Assembly (NCBI RefSeq): GCF_002286735.1
Contig: NZ_NRTA01000009.1
Span: 1 to 64,000 of the forward strand
Direction of reading: 5' to 3'
Length of the DNA: 64,000 bases
Source: Leptolyngbya sp. BC1307
GTDB lineage: Bacteria; Cyanobacteriota; Cyanobacteriia; Phormidesmidales; Phormidesmidaceae
Part shown: piece by piece, positions 19,378 to 29,158 of the stretch
How positions within the stretch are numbered: position 1 is the stretch's first letter
How the letters are laid out: every line of letters starts with the position of its first letter
Notes under the pieces: model-generated
Database searches by the model: none
What the model saw: the letters and a program-made list of their open reading frames with translations, nothing else
Told to the model about the DNA's origin: nothing
Position numbers and translations under genes: made by a program

Positions 19378-21582
19378 TTATGCAGATCGATTCTGAACCG
19401 CGCTAATGAAGGCGATGCTGCGGCTCCAGGTAACGGTTTGATTTTTGAGCTGTTGGTGAAACTGCGATCGCACCTCCTCAACATCCGCAGCAGACATACC
19501 GGCAGCTGTCAGGCGATCGCCATACTTTCCCTTCAGCCATCGCGCTAACAGATCTGAGGTGATCATTACCTGTGTCTGAAAAATCACAACTTCAATATCG
19601 CAGACAAATCCTGCTATCTCAAAATCGCGCTGCAAATCGGGTACATCCCAGTTCACCATTGCATCTTCAGGATTGTTGTACAGGTGCGCTTCGGCCTCGC
19701 TAAGCTGTTGGTAAAGATCAGGCGCTATTTTCGTTGAGTTGAGTAAACGGGACAGTCGCTGGCCACGGGCGGGGATGGATTCGGCGATCGCAATCTTCCC
19801 ATCTTCACCCAGAAGCTGACCTATCTGTTGAATCGCTGCAAGCTTGTTGTCTACTGACATCAGCGCATTACGGCCAACAATGCCATCGAAAACAACAGGT
19901 GTATCTTCTGTCGTCCGCTGTAGCCCTGACCAGTTTGATTTCCTCACCTTTACGACGTTAGGCCGGGAGAGTTCATGCAGCAGAGCCGATTGTTCTATCA
20001 AGGCGCTGTAGTCTTTTTCGCTGTGGGTGCAGGCGGTTACCCCGCCTTCGGGAACGCGGCGGATAGCTTCCCAGGTGAGCAATCCAGTGCTGGCGTTGAG
20101 ATCAAGCAGTCTGTGATGACGTTGAGGGGTGAAAATGGTGAAGAGGCGATCGCGCACTTCTCCAAGCTGTTCTCCTAAGACGCCGGTTGCCCGCTGCAGC
20201 CACCGATCCTGCGGTTGGTCAGTCGGGCCATAAGTCAGGGTTTCTGAGCCAGGCTCTACCAAAGCCGCGAGCTGAGCCTCCCGACGCCGAGCCACCTGTG
20301 ACTGAATGCCCGCTTCGTAACCCTGGTCAGACGGCTGATAGAATATCTGGCCCTGTAGGCTGCCCGGCAGATACTGCTGCGCCACCCAGTGATCGCGATA
20401 AGCGTGAGGATATAGATATCCGGCCCCGTGACCAAACCCTTTCTTATCCCGAGTCGCATCGCGCATGGCGTTTGGCACCTCGCCCTCGCGCTCCTGTTCT
20501 ACCGCCGCCAGCGCATCAAAGAAGGCCATTGCACTGTTTGACTTAGGGGCAGTCGCTAAATACAAAGTCGCCTGCGCTAATGGATAGCGTCCCTCCGGCA
20601 TCCCGACCCGGTCAAAAGCTGCCGCGCAGCCGGTGACGACGACCACCGCATTCGGATCGGCCATGCCCACATCTTCGCCAGCCAAAATCACCAGCCGCCG
20701 AAAAATGTAGCGCGGGTCTTCACCGGCATATACCATCCGAGCGAGCCAGTAGAGCGCCGCATCGGGGTCGGAGCCTCGAATGCTTTTGATAAAGGCGCTG
20801 ATAGTGTCAAAGTGGGCATCGCCTTCTTTGTCGTAGAGAACGGCCCGCTGCTGAATGGAATCTTCGGCAACTGGGAGGGTAATGTGAATGCACCCCTGAT
20901 CGCTTGGCGTCGTCTCTACCGCTAGCTCCAGAGCATTGAGCAGCGTGCGGGCATCGCCGTTGGCAATATTGACGAGATGGCCTTGGGCATCGGGGTCGAT
21001 CTGCACATTTCTATCGCCATAGCCGCGTGCTCGGTCGGTCAGTACTTGCTGAAGAATCGCTTCGAGATCGCTGGCGGCGAGGGGCTTGAGCTGAAAGATG
21101 CGGGAGCGGCTGACCAGCGCCTTGTTGACTTCAAAGAAAGGATTCTCGGTGGTCGCGCCGATCAAAATTACCGTGCCATTTTCTACCCAGGGCAGCAGCG
21201 CGTCTTGCTGCGCTTTGTTAAACCGATGCACCTCATCGACAAATAAAATAGTGCGCTGGCCGTATTGTCCCCGGTGGGTTTGGGCGAGGGCGATCGCCTC
21301 CCGAATATCCCTAACGCCCCCCAATACCGCGTTGATTGCGACAAACTGAGCCTGCGTGGTGTTCGCAATTACTCGGGCGAGCGTGGTTTTACCCGTACCC
21401 GGTGGGCCGTAGAAAATCAGTGAGGAGAGCTGGTCGGCCTGAATAGCGCGGCGCAGCAGCCGACCGGGGCCGATGATAGCGTCTTGACCGATAAATTCAT
21501 CGAGCGATCGCGGTCGCATCCTGGCCGCTAACGGTGCTTCTGCTTCAATCAACCGCTGCTGCTGCTGTTCAAAAAGATCCAT
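19378..21582 (-). CDS. rarA: RarA/MgsA replication-associated recombination ATPase fused to a methyltransferase-like C-terminal domain
   Basis: RPRSLDEFIGQDAIIGPGRLLRRAIQADQLSSLIFYGPPGTGKTTLARVIA; C-terminal LLDLNASTGLLTWEAIRRVPEGGVTACTHS. Confidence 0.92.
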   Translation of the reverse strand: MDLFEQQQQRLIEAEAPLAARMRPRSLDEFIGQDAIIGPGRLLRRAIQADQLSSLIFYGPPGTGKTTLARVIANTTQAQFVAINAVLGGVRDIREAIALAQTHRGQYGQRTILFVDEVHRFNKAQQDALLPWVENGTVILIGATTENPFFEVNKALVSRSRIFQLKPLAASDLEAILQQVLTDRARGYGDRNVQIDPDAQGHLVNIANGDARTLLNALELAVETTPSDQGCIHITLPVAEDSIQQRAVLYDKEGDAHFDTISAFIKSIRGSDPDAALYWLARMVYAGEDPRYIFRRLVILAGEDVGMADPNAVVVVTGCAAAFDRVGMPEGRYPLAQATLYLATAPKSNSAMAFFDALAAVEQEREGEVPNAMRDATRDKKGFGHGAGYLYPHAYRDHWVAQQYLPGSLQGQIFYQPSDQGYEAGIQSQVARRREAQLAALVEPGSETLTYGPTDQPQDRWLQRATGVLGEQLGEVRDRLFTIFTPQRHHRLLDLNASTGLLTWEAIRRVPEGGVTACTHSEKDYSALIEQSALLHELSRPNVVKVRKSNWSGLQRTTEDTPVVFDGIVGRNALMSVDNKLAAIQQIGQLLGEDGKIAIAESIPARGQRLSRLLNSTKIAPDLYQQLSEAEAHLYNNPEDAMVNWDVPDLQRDFEIAGFVCDIEVVIFQTQVMITSDLLARWLKGKYGDRLTAAGMSAADVEEVRSQFHQQLKNQTVTWSRSIAFISAVQNRSA

Positions 21583-21673
21583 TCGGGCACATTAGGATGA
21601 CTGCCTGATAGTGTGGCTGAGCGAGCTGTCTCCACCGAAGTCTAACAAGAGATGCCAGTAGAGGTTAAAACCA

Positions 21674-24241
21674 TTGATGACGAACAGTTGTTTGACCGAT
21701 GCCCCGCCTGAAGAGACCGAACCCGTTTTAGATCCGATGGCCTTTTATAATGCGCTGTGGCACGACCCTACCTACGGCATATATGTTGTGGAGGTTTTAG
21801 AAGATGGCGCGGACTTTCGTTTTTTAGCGTTTAATGCGGCCACTGTCGCTGCTAGCCCGGTGCCCGTCGAGCAGATTCGGGGTAAGCGATTGAGCGAGGC
21901 GTTTCCGCCTGAGGTCGCTGAGGTATATCAGCGGTACTACGCCTGCTGCGTACAGGCTGGCCAGAGGATGGCCTTTGAAGAGAAGCTGCCTGCTGAGACA
22001 GGAGACACCTGGTGGAACCTCAGTATCCATCCCATAAAAAACTCGGTTGGTGAAATCTACCAATTGCTGATCTTGTCTACCGATATTACCGCTAAAAAAC
22101 AGGCCGAAGTCGCTTCAGAAGAGTCTCGCCAGTTGCTACAGCAGGTGATTGACACAATGCCTTCTGCTATTTTTTGGAAAGATAGAAAAAGTCACTATCT
22201 GGGCTGTAACAGAGCATTTGCAGGCTTTGCTGGATTAGAAGCTGTGGCGGATATTATCGGCAAAAGTGACCGTGAGTTGGTGTGGAAGCAGCACGCAGAC
22301 TGGTTCCATGACTGGGACCAGAAAGTTATGGTCGATGATCGCTCAGAACTAGATATCGTGGAGCCGATGCTTCAGTTTGGAGGGCGGCAAGCCTGGTTGA
22401 AAACCAGCAAAATACCGCTACACAACAATGACGGCCAGGTCATCGGTATATTGGGAGTCATCGAAGATATCACTGAGCAAAAAGAGCTAGAAGATAAACA
22501 GTCCAGGCTGCTAGCGATTTTAGAGGCAACGCCTGATATTGTCGGTATGGCCGATACCACAGGCTATGGTCACTATCTTAACCGCGCTGGCCAGCTCATT
22601 TTTAATATTCCAGCCGACCAAGTCAGTCAGGCTCATATCAGCGATATCACCCCTCCTGAGACCACCGACATTATGCTCAACGAGGCATTCCCTATTGCTG
22701 CGAAGCGGGGCAGTTGGCGCGGTGAAACCTTCATTCGCGATCGCTATGGACGAGAGATTCCGGTCTCGCAGGCGATTATTTGTCACAAGGCAGCAGATGG
22801 CACTGTGGAATATTATTCTTCGATCATGCGCGACATTAGCGATCGCAAAGCTGCCGAAGCCATCTTCCAGGAAACCGCCGAACGTCAGGCCGTCCTTAAC
22901 CAAGTCACCACCAAGATCCGTAATTCTCTCGATTTAGATACTGTCATCTCCACGACTCTCACAGCTGTACACCAATGCCTAAAGCTGCACTACTGCGGTT
23001 TTGCCTGGTTAGATACCACAACAGCCGTTCCTAGCTGGCGAATGGTGCAAGCGGTTGATGATATGGGGCGCGACGGCATGGGAAATCATCCCGATGATTA
23101 CTTAGGAATTGACACCAATCAGTTGGTAAATCAGGTGATCAGCCGGACAGATGATGCTCATATCTGTGAAAATGCAGACTACAAAGCGACCTTGCACCGG
23201 CTGGGCATCCGCTCAGAAATTTTAGTGCCAATCCGCACTGATACTGACGAAACCGGGGTGATTATCTGCCATTACGTTGATCGCCCGCATGTTTGGAGCG
23301 CTGGTGAGGTGGAATTATTGCAGGCAGTGGGCGATCAGTTGGCGATCGCCATCAACCAGGCCACCCTCTATACCCAAAGCTGCAAACAGGCTCAGGCGCT
23401 CTCAGCAGCTTTGGCGCAGCTCCAGCAGTCCCAAGCCCAAATTATCCAGGCCGAAAAAATGTCCAGCCTGGGACAAATGGTGGCCGGAGTCGCCCACGAA
23501 ATCAACAATCCGGTGGGCTTTATTCACGGCAACCTGCAGCCCGCTCAAGACTACACTCAAGATCTGCTGGGTCTGATTGAGCTATATCGCCAAGCCTATC
23601 CCATGCCGACTAAGGACATTGCCGCACGGCTAAAAGCCATCGATCTAGATTTTGTCCGAGAAGATTTACCCAAACTGCTCAACTCTATGACCATCGGCAC
23701 CGAGCGCATTCGAGAAATTGTGCTCTCGCTGCGCAACTTTTCTCGGCTCGACGAATCTGCAGTCAAAACGGTCGATCTGCACGATGGCATTAACAGCACG
23801 CTAGTGATTTTGAGCCATCGTCTCAGAGCCAACGACCGCGACGAAAGCATTGCAGTCGTGAAGCAATACGGCCTGCTGCCTCAGATAGACTGCTATCCCG
23901 GTCAGCTCAACCAGGTGCTGATGAACATTTTGGTCAATGCGATTGATGCGCTAGCCGAAGCTGAGCAGCCGCAGATTACGATTGCCACCAAACTGAAAAA
24001 AGACCGGGCGATTATCTGCATTGCTGACAATGGCCCCGGCATTCCCATTGAGATTCAACCTAGAATTCTCGATCCGTTTTTCACAACCAAATCCGTCGGC
24101 AAAGGCACTGGCATGGGCATGTCAATCAGCTATCAAATCATCACCGAAAAGCATCGTGGTGAGCTGAAATTCATCTCCAAAGTCGGTCAGGGCACAGCAT
24201 TTTTCATCAGTATCCCGATTTGGCAGCGTGAGGCCACCTGA
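21674..24241 (+). CDS. PAS/PAC-GAF sensor histidine kinase
   Basis: Multiple PAS (IFWKDRKSHYLGCNRAFAGFAG); GAF; GQMVAGVAHEINNPVGFIHGNL H-box; IADNGPGIP. Confidence 0.93.
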   Translation: MMTNSCLTDAPPEETEPVLDPMAFYNALWHDPTYGIYVVEVLEDGADFRFLAFNAATVAASPVPVEQIRGKRLSEAFPPEVAEVYQRYYACCVQAGQRMAFEEKLPAETGDTWWNLSIHPIKNSVGEIYQLLILSTDITAKKQAEVASEESRQLLQQVIDTMPSAIFWKDRKSHYLGCNRAFAGFAGLEAVADIIGKSDRELVWKQHADWFHDWDQKVMVDDRSELDIVEPMLQFGGRQAWLKTSKIPLHNNDGQVIGILGVIEDITEQKELEDKQSRLLAILEATPDIVGMADTTGYGHYLNRAGQLIFNIPADQVSQAHISDITPPETTDIMLNEAFPIAAKRGSWRGETFIRDRYGREIPVSQAIICHKAADGTVEYYSSIMRDISDRKAAEAIFQETAERQAVLNQVTTKIRNSLDLDTVISTTLTAVHQCLKLHYCGFAWLDTTTAVPSWRMVQAVDDMGRDGMGNHPDDYLGIDTNQLVNQVISRTDDAHICENADYKATLHRLGIRSEILVPIRTDTDETGVIICHYVDRPHVWSAGEVELLQAVGDQLAIAINQATLYTQSCKQAQALSAALAQLQQSQAQIIQAEKMSSLGQMVAGVAHEINNPVGFIHGNLQPAQDYTQDLLGLIELYRQAYPMPTKDIAARLKAIDLDFVREDLPKLLNSMTIGTERIREIVLSLRNFSRLDESAVKTVDLHDGINSTLVILSHRLRANDRDESIAVVKQYGLLPQIDCYPGQLNQVLMNILVNAIDALAEAEQPQITIATKLKKDRAIICIADNGPGIPIEIQPRILDPFFTTKSVGKGTGMGMSISYQIITEKHRGELKFISKVGQGTAFFISIPIWQREAT

Positions 24242-24281
24242 AGGAAGAGTTGCCGTGATAGCTATCCTTTGCTGCCTCGAC

Positions 24282-24905
24282 CTACTGGCCCTGCGGTGTG
24301 GCCCGCCGTGACTCTAGCCACCAGGTAATCGCCACCCAACCGATCACAACGATCAGCGCGACGCCGGTAAATTCTGCTGCCCACCTAACCAGCACGTCTA
24401 AGGGAAACAGTCGCCCTAGAAAGTAGGTGAGGCTGACCATGACCGATGCCCAGGTAGCCGCGCCGATCGCGTTGCAGAGTAAAAACTTAGGGTAAGGCAT
24501 GCGGGTGATGCCAGCTAAAGGCCCAGCAAAGACTCGCAGCAGCGCTACAAATCTACCGAGTAAGACGGCTTTGTCTGCGTTTTGGCTGAAGCGATCGCGC
24601 AATCCCACCAGCTTGTCTTCTGAGATTCTGAGCAGCTTGCCAATGCGAACCAACAGCGGCCAGCCGCCGTAATAGCCCAGCAAGTAGCCGCCACTATCGC
24701 CAATGATCGCCCCAACTGTAGCGGCTGCTAATACGTACCACACGTTTAATTCATCGCTGCCTGCCAAAAAACCACCCACCAGGGTGACCGTCTCTCCGGG
24801 AATGGGAATACCCATGTTTTCTAGCAGGATGCCGCAAAATATAGCCCAATACCCATATTCGCGAGCGATCGCTTGCATCGTCTCCAGAGATATCAATTCA
24901 TCCAT
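24282..24905 (-). CDS. DedA family membrane protein
   Basis: ENMGIPIPGETVTLVGGFLAG; GRFVALLRVFAGPLAGITRMPYPKFLLCNAIGAATWA. Confidence 0.92.
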   Translation of the reverse strand: MDELISLETMQAIAREYGYWAIFCGILLENMGIPIPGETVTLVGGFLAGSDELNVWYVLAAATVGAIIGDSGGYLLGYYGGWPLLVRIGKLLRISEDKLVGLRDRFSQNADKAVLLGRFVALLRVFAGPLAGITRMPYPKFLLCNAIGAATWASVMVSLTYFLGRLFPLDVLVRWAAEFTGVALIVVIGWVAITWWLESRRATPQGQ

Positions 24906-25145
24906 GCAAAATGCTCTGCGCCCAAACGCGGTTGGCTTTTTATACTATAGCTTTGCTCACAGGGGCCCTGACATGAAGTGTCAATAAAGCCGTTATGCGG
25001 CAAGGCCATGTGAACTGCCATCTGCTAGATGATCTGGCGGATGGCTATACCTATCAATCTTGGCGCGTTGTTTCGTGAAGTGTCAATTCAGTATTTACGG
25101 ACAAACCCAATCTACAGATGAGCCGAGGACAGTGTCTGTAACGAT

Positions 25146-25715
25146 CTATTCTGTGGTGCCTGCCTTGGCAAAGCTAGCCATAGAGTTAGTGCCCAGCATT
25201 TCACTCGGAAAAGTAGGCAAATCTAAATGCAGGCTGCCCTGACGGCTACGTACAGCCAGGCGATAGCTGGTGCTTTGCAGCTCGGCGTGAAGCTGACGGT
25301 TTTCCTGTTGAATTTTGGCTACCCGGTCTTTAACAGCAGACATGCGCTCTGCAAACTTTTCTTTGTAGATCTTGGGCAGCTCTTGGACGACCTGCTCTAG
25401 CATGCGGGTGCGGTCTGTCAGCTCTTGAGTCGTTTGGCGTAGCTGGTAGGCTTCTTCGTCTCGCTCTTCAATTTGTGCCTGATAGAAAGTGACCTGCTCC
25501 TCCAGCTTTTGTAGCTGCTCGCGCAGCGATCTGACTGCCTGCTGATGTTGCTCAGAGACTTCGGGGGTCGGCATGAAGTCCTGATTGCCTTTGACCAGTC
25601 GAAAAAGTTCTTGAGAAAGCTGCTGTACGAGCTGGTCACGCATTGACAGCTCTTCTTTTAACCGGGCGATTTCTGACTGACTGCTCGAAACATTGCTGCT
25701 AACTAGCTGAGTCAC
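25146..25715 (-). CDS. Coiled-coil cyanobacterial conserved protein
   Basis: Heptad-rich EIARLKEELSMRDQLVQQLSQELFRLVKGN; cyanobacterial conserved type. Confidence 0.7.
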   Translation of the reverse strand: MTQLVSSNVSSSQSEIARLKEELSMRDQLVQQLSQELFRLVKGNQDFMPTPEVSEQHQQAVRSLREQLQKLEEQVTFYQAQIEERDEEAYQLRQTTQELTDRTRMLEQVVQELPKIYKEKFAERMSAVKDRVAKIQQENRQLHAELQSTSYRLAVRSRQGSLHLDLPTFPSEMLGTNSMASFAKAGTTE

Positions 25716-25983
25716 TGGCGAACCTTCCTGTGTAATCGAATGGATTAACGGTCAAATGGTCTGGTAAGGATGCCTTGTCAAAACCTTAGCGCGGGGTAGA
25801 GCTACACCCTTTGACCAGTCGCTTCTGGATATATATCACTTCTAAAACGATAAAGAAAACCTGATGAAGACTGAGGTGGCTATGTAAAAAAAGAGACATT
25901 CGTTACTGTAAGCATGAAAAAGCAGACACTTCCCGAGGGCCATGTCTGCTGCGTGCAGCCTGCTATCTTGTTGGTGCCTTGCC

Positions 25984-26361
25984 TTACGAACCGAGCGGTG
26001 CGGCTGTGGCGATCGCTTCTGGCTCATCGCTTTCTTCGGTCGGCTCTTCAAAGCGGATAGTGAGATAGCGAATCACGTCTTCGCTCAGGCGCATGGCTCG
26101 CTCCATGGGGGCGATCGCTGTTCCGGGAGCCTGGTAGTTCATCTGGATATAGATGCCTTCCCGATAGCGATTGATTTCGTAAGCGAGACGGCGTTTGCCC
26201 CGGTGCTGGGTTTCGAGCATTTCAGCGCCTTGCTCTTTGAGGAGATCCTGATAGCGGCTGATCGTCTGGTCAGCGGCTTCGTCACCGAGATCAGGCCGCA
26301 AAATGTACATGGTTTCGTAAAGTGTGTTCATAGCCTTTAAAGTTGAGGTCCTTGTGGTCAT
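25984..26361 (-). CDS. rpsF: 30S ribosomal protein S6
   Basis: [62 protein letters not shown]. Confidence 0.96.
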   Translation of the reverse strand: MTTRTSTLKAMNTLYETMYILRPDLGDEAADQTISRYQDLLKEQGAEMLETQHRGKRRLAYEINRYREGIYIQMNYQAPGTAIAPMERAMRLSEDVIRYLTIRFEEPTEESDEPEAIATAAPLGS

Positions 26362-26526
26362 GTGGCTTTTACCGCTGCCGCTCTGCGCCCGTTTGAGCCC
26401 CGTTATGAGCGTTATCTGGGCATCGAGCGTAGCGTGGGTAAAAGCAAGGGCTTACAATCATACCAAGAACCGCGCCTGCTTGTGCGGGCCAAAGAGCATG
26501 TCCACCTAAGGGATAACCCAAAACCT

Positions 26527-27348
26527 ATGTCGCAGCGCTATGTCCGAGTTCGATCATCATCAGGGCAGCTTCACTATGGGTTACTCCAGGCAGATCGCCG
26601 GGTACGGGTGCTGGATGCCCCGCCGTGGCGCAACGGACAGGCAACGGCTACCGAACTTGCGTTAGAAGAATACACGCTGCTAGCTCCCTGTGCGCCCTCC
26701 AAAGTGATTGCGGTCGGTCGTAACTATGCCCAACACGCCGCCGAGCTAGGCAACGACTTACCCCAGCAGCCGCTGCTGTTTATGAAGCCGCCGACGGCAG
26801 TGACTGCTGCTGACATGCCAATCTTTTACCCGCCTCAGTCTCAGCGGGTCGATTACGAAGGTGAGCTGGCAGTTGTGATTGGCGATCGCTGCAGTAACTG
26901 CGAAGTCGCCGAGGCCCGTAGCAAGATCTGGGGCTACACCATTGCCAACGACGTGACCGCTCGCGACCTGCAACGACAAGATGGGCAATGGACGCGGGCC
27001 AAAGGGTTTGACTCATTTTGTCCGCTCGGCCCCTGGATTGTCAGAGAAATTCCAGCGGGGGCTCACCTGAAAACGTTTGTTAATAGTGCAACTCAACCGG
27101 CTCAGTCGGGCTCTATTGCCGACATGATCTTCGCGCCAGACTATTTGGTGGCCTATATCAGTCAGGCCATTACGCTGTTGCCAGGAGATGTGGTGCTGAC
27201 CGGTACGCCTGAAGGGGTAGGGCCGGTTGAGCTGGGCGATCGCATCCGTATCGAAATTGAAGGCATCGGCTGCCTGGAGAACACAGTACATGCCAAAATC
27301 CTAAAAGCGCCAGTCTCAAAAGAGCTAGCGCTTCAGTCAGAGGTATAG
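26527..27348 (+). CDS. Fumarylacetoacetate hydrolase family protein (start internal to ORF 26362..27348)
   Basis: KVIAVGRNYAQHAAELG; DYEGELAVVIG; YTIANDVTARDLQRQDGQWTRAKGFDSFCPLGPWIV. Confidence 0.93.
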   Translation: MSQRYVRVRSSSGQLHYGLLQADRRVRVLDAPPWRNGQATATELALEEYTLLAPCAPSKVIAVGRNYAQHAAELGNDLPQQPLLFMKPPTAVTAADMPIFYPPQSQRVDYEGELAVVIGDRCSNCEVAEARSKIWGYTIANDVTARDLQRQDGQWTRAKGFDSFCPLGPWIVREIPAGAHLKTFVNSATQPAQSGSIADMIFAPDYLVAYISQAITLLPGDVVLTGTPEGVGPVELGDRIRIEIEGIGCLENTVHAKILKAPVSKELALQSEV

Positions 27349-27370
27349 CGGGTGTGCTGCTAGCCGCTCA

Positions 27371-27856
27371 TTAGTAGGGCATCTGCATGTTGACCGCATC
27401 TGAAATTGTCGGAATCTCAGCGTAGCGACCTAATACTGATTGAGCAACGGAGTAAATGACGATCGCCATGCCGCCCAAAAATAGGACGTTCAAAAGGGTT
27501 TCACCCACCAGCCCGCGAGTTAGCTCCAGCACATCTAGAATCAAGCTGACGATAGAAATCATGAAGCTGACCAAAATTGCCTGAAGCACGTTGAAGCGAA
27601 TGAACCGGCTGATATTCGTATTTCTGATGACGAAGACGAACAGTGCAATGAAGATAAACAGGCCAAAAATGCTGTTTTCAAGCGCAATCAGGGGCTGTAA
27701 AGGAGCGAGTATCAGGGAGATGACTCTGAGGACAGCGGGTGCCTGCACCTGTAAGAATGTAAAAAAGTAGCTGCCCGCAGCGAGCGCAGAAGCTAGCGGC
27801 ATGACATATGACAGGGCTGCAAAAGCTCTATCTAGGGCGGTTGCAGATCCATTCAT
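27371..27856 (-). CDS. Tic20 family protein
   Basis: ALDRAFAALSYVMPLASALAAG; four hydrophobic helices; RFNVLQAILVSF. Confidence 0.88.
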   Translation of the reverse strand: MNGSATALDRAFAALSYVMPLASALAAGSYFFTFLQVQAPAVLRVISLILAPLQPLIALENSIFGLFIFIALFVFVIRNTNISRFIRFNVLQAILVSFMISIVSLILDVLELTRGLVGETLLNVLFLGGMAIVIYSVAQSVLGRYAEIPTISDAVNMQMPY

Positions 27857-27969
27857 AGCAGACTCCTACAGTTCTCAGGGACAATTCTGGCTACCACAGC
27901 CTCGCTCTTAGCATAGCGTATCCATTCTACCTGTCGGTTCTATCTGTCGGTGATTTTTGGAGCGATCGC

Positions 27970-28173
27970 CTATCGATCTGATAGTTCCGCAATCCGAAAG
28001 CCCATTGTGCATTCGTACTGGGCTGGCCCCTGGTGCAGCGGTTGGTCAATCGGATGGCCGCAGCGCAGACGGCCCTGTTGCCAGCGAGGCAGACCGCTCT
28101 GGTTCGCCATCGGGCAACTTTGACAGACGGCAGCGGGAGGTAAGAGCTGATTTTCCATCAAAATAACTAACAT
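27970..28173 (-). CDS. Small Cys-containing conserved cyanobacterial protein (CxxC...C...C)
   Basis: VCQSCPMANQSGLPRWQQGRLRCGHPIDQPLHQGPAQYECTMGFRIAEL; four Cys in small-zinc-ribbon-like spacing. Confidence 0.6.
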   Translation of the reverse strand: MLVILMENQLLPPAAVCQSCPMANQSGLPRWQQGRLRCGHPIDQPLHQGPAQYECTMGFRIAELSDR

Positions 28174-28463
28174 AGGTATCGCTTCCTCCCAGTAAGGCCA
28201 GTAGCAGCACAGTGAAGTGTTCCTATATTAGGCTACCCACCCACAGAATCTGTATGGGGTTTTACACAGCTTCAGCACAATTTGAGGTTCTTTGCACAAT
28301 GCCTTGAAATTGCAGCGCAGTCAGTCAGGTTGAATCTCATGTCTGATTTTGAGACAGCAAAATAGGGCTCGAGCTTAAAGCAACCTGTGGAAGCATACCT
28401 CATTCAATTTCTAGATAGAATAGTGGTTAGTTCAGGATCTGGCAGGCAAAGGGGTAAACCTGA

Positions 28464-29027
28464 ATGGTACAAGCACTATCTAAAGCGCTGACCTTAGCGG
28501 AGTTTTTGCAATTGCCGGAGACGAAGCCTGCAAGTGAATACGTTGATGGCCAAATTATTCAAAAATCGATGCCCCAAGGGAAACATAGCGTTATTCAAGG
28601 AGAACTTGTACCTGCTATCAATGGGGTAGTCAAGCCTAGGCGTATTGCTCGTGCGTTTCCTGAGCTACGGTGTACCTTTGGTGGCCGTTCAACTGTTCCT
28701 GATATTGCAGTTTTTCGCTGGAACCGAATTCCCCGTGATGAGAATGGAGAGGTTGCCAATACGTTTCCTACTGCACCAGATTGGACAATTGAAATCCTCT
28801 CTCCTGATCAAAGCCAAACAAAAGTAACGAAGAATATTCTGCACTGTCTACAGCACGGAACCGAAGTGGGTTGGTTAATTGATCCCGGTGAACAAACTGT
28901 GTTTATCTATCGTCCAAAACAAGAACCTGAGGTATTGGATGAGCCAGATAGAGTTGTTCCCGTACCATCATTTTCAAATGAGTTAAAGCTCACGATCAAA
29001 GAACTGTTTGCTTGGCTGCTGGAGTAA
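28464..29027 (+). CDS. Uma2 family (DUF820) putative restriction endonuclease
   Basis: LTLAEFLQLPETKPASEYVDGQIIQK; PDIAVFRW; PDWTIEILSPDQS. Confidence 0.93.
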   Translation: MVQALSKALTLAEFLQLPETKPASEYVDGQIIQKSMPQGKHSVIQGELVPAINGVVKPRRIARAFPELRCTFGGRSTVPDIAVFRWNRIPRDENGEVANTFPTAPDWTIEILSPDQSQTKVTKNILHCLQHGTEVGWLIDPGEQTVFIYRPKQEPEVLDEPDRVVPVPSFSNELKLTIKELFAWLLE

Positions 29028-29107
29028 GACTCAAATAGTTAATAGTTGCGTGTCCTCGCAACTAGGCAAAGCCTAACTCAATAGATGAAATAAACAGCTT
29101 CAAACAA

Positions 29108-29136
29108 ATGCCCTGTGATTGTTTATCACAGGGCAT
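29108..29136. terminator. Perfect 11-bp hairpin between convergent genes; candidate terminator, better oriented for the minus strand
   Basis: ATGCCCTGTGA-ttgttta-TCACAGGGCAT; T-rich flank on minus strand. Confidence 0.55.
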
Positions 29137-29158
29137 CACAGGCTTTAGTGCGGCTCCA

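Noticed and set aside
20187-20546. 119-aa plus-strand ORF
   Set aside because: Antisense to rarA, low-complexity Pro/Arg/Ala composition
26362-26526. N-terminal extension of the FAH-family ORF
   Set aside because: Overlaps the rpsF promoter region; the family starts near MSQRYVRV
28464-29027. Uma2 gene as part of a defence island
   Set aside because: Uma2/DUF820 genes are common and scattered in cyanobacteria; no other defence genes adjacent
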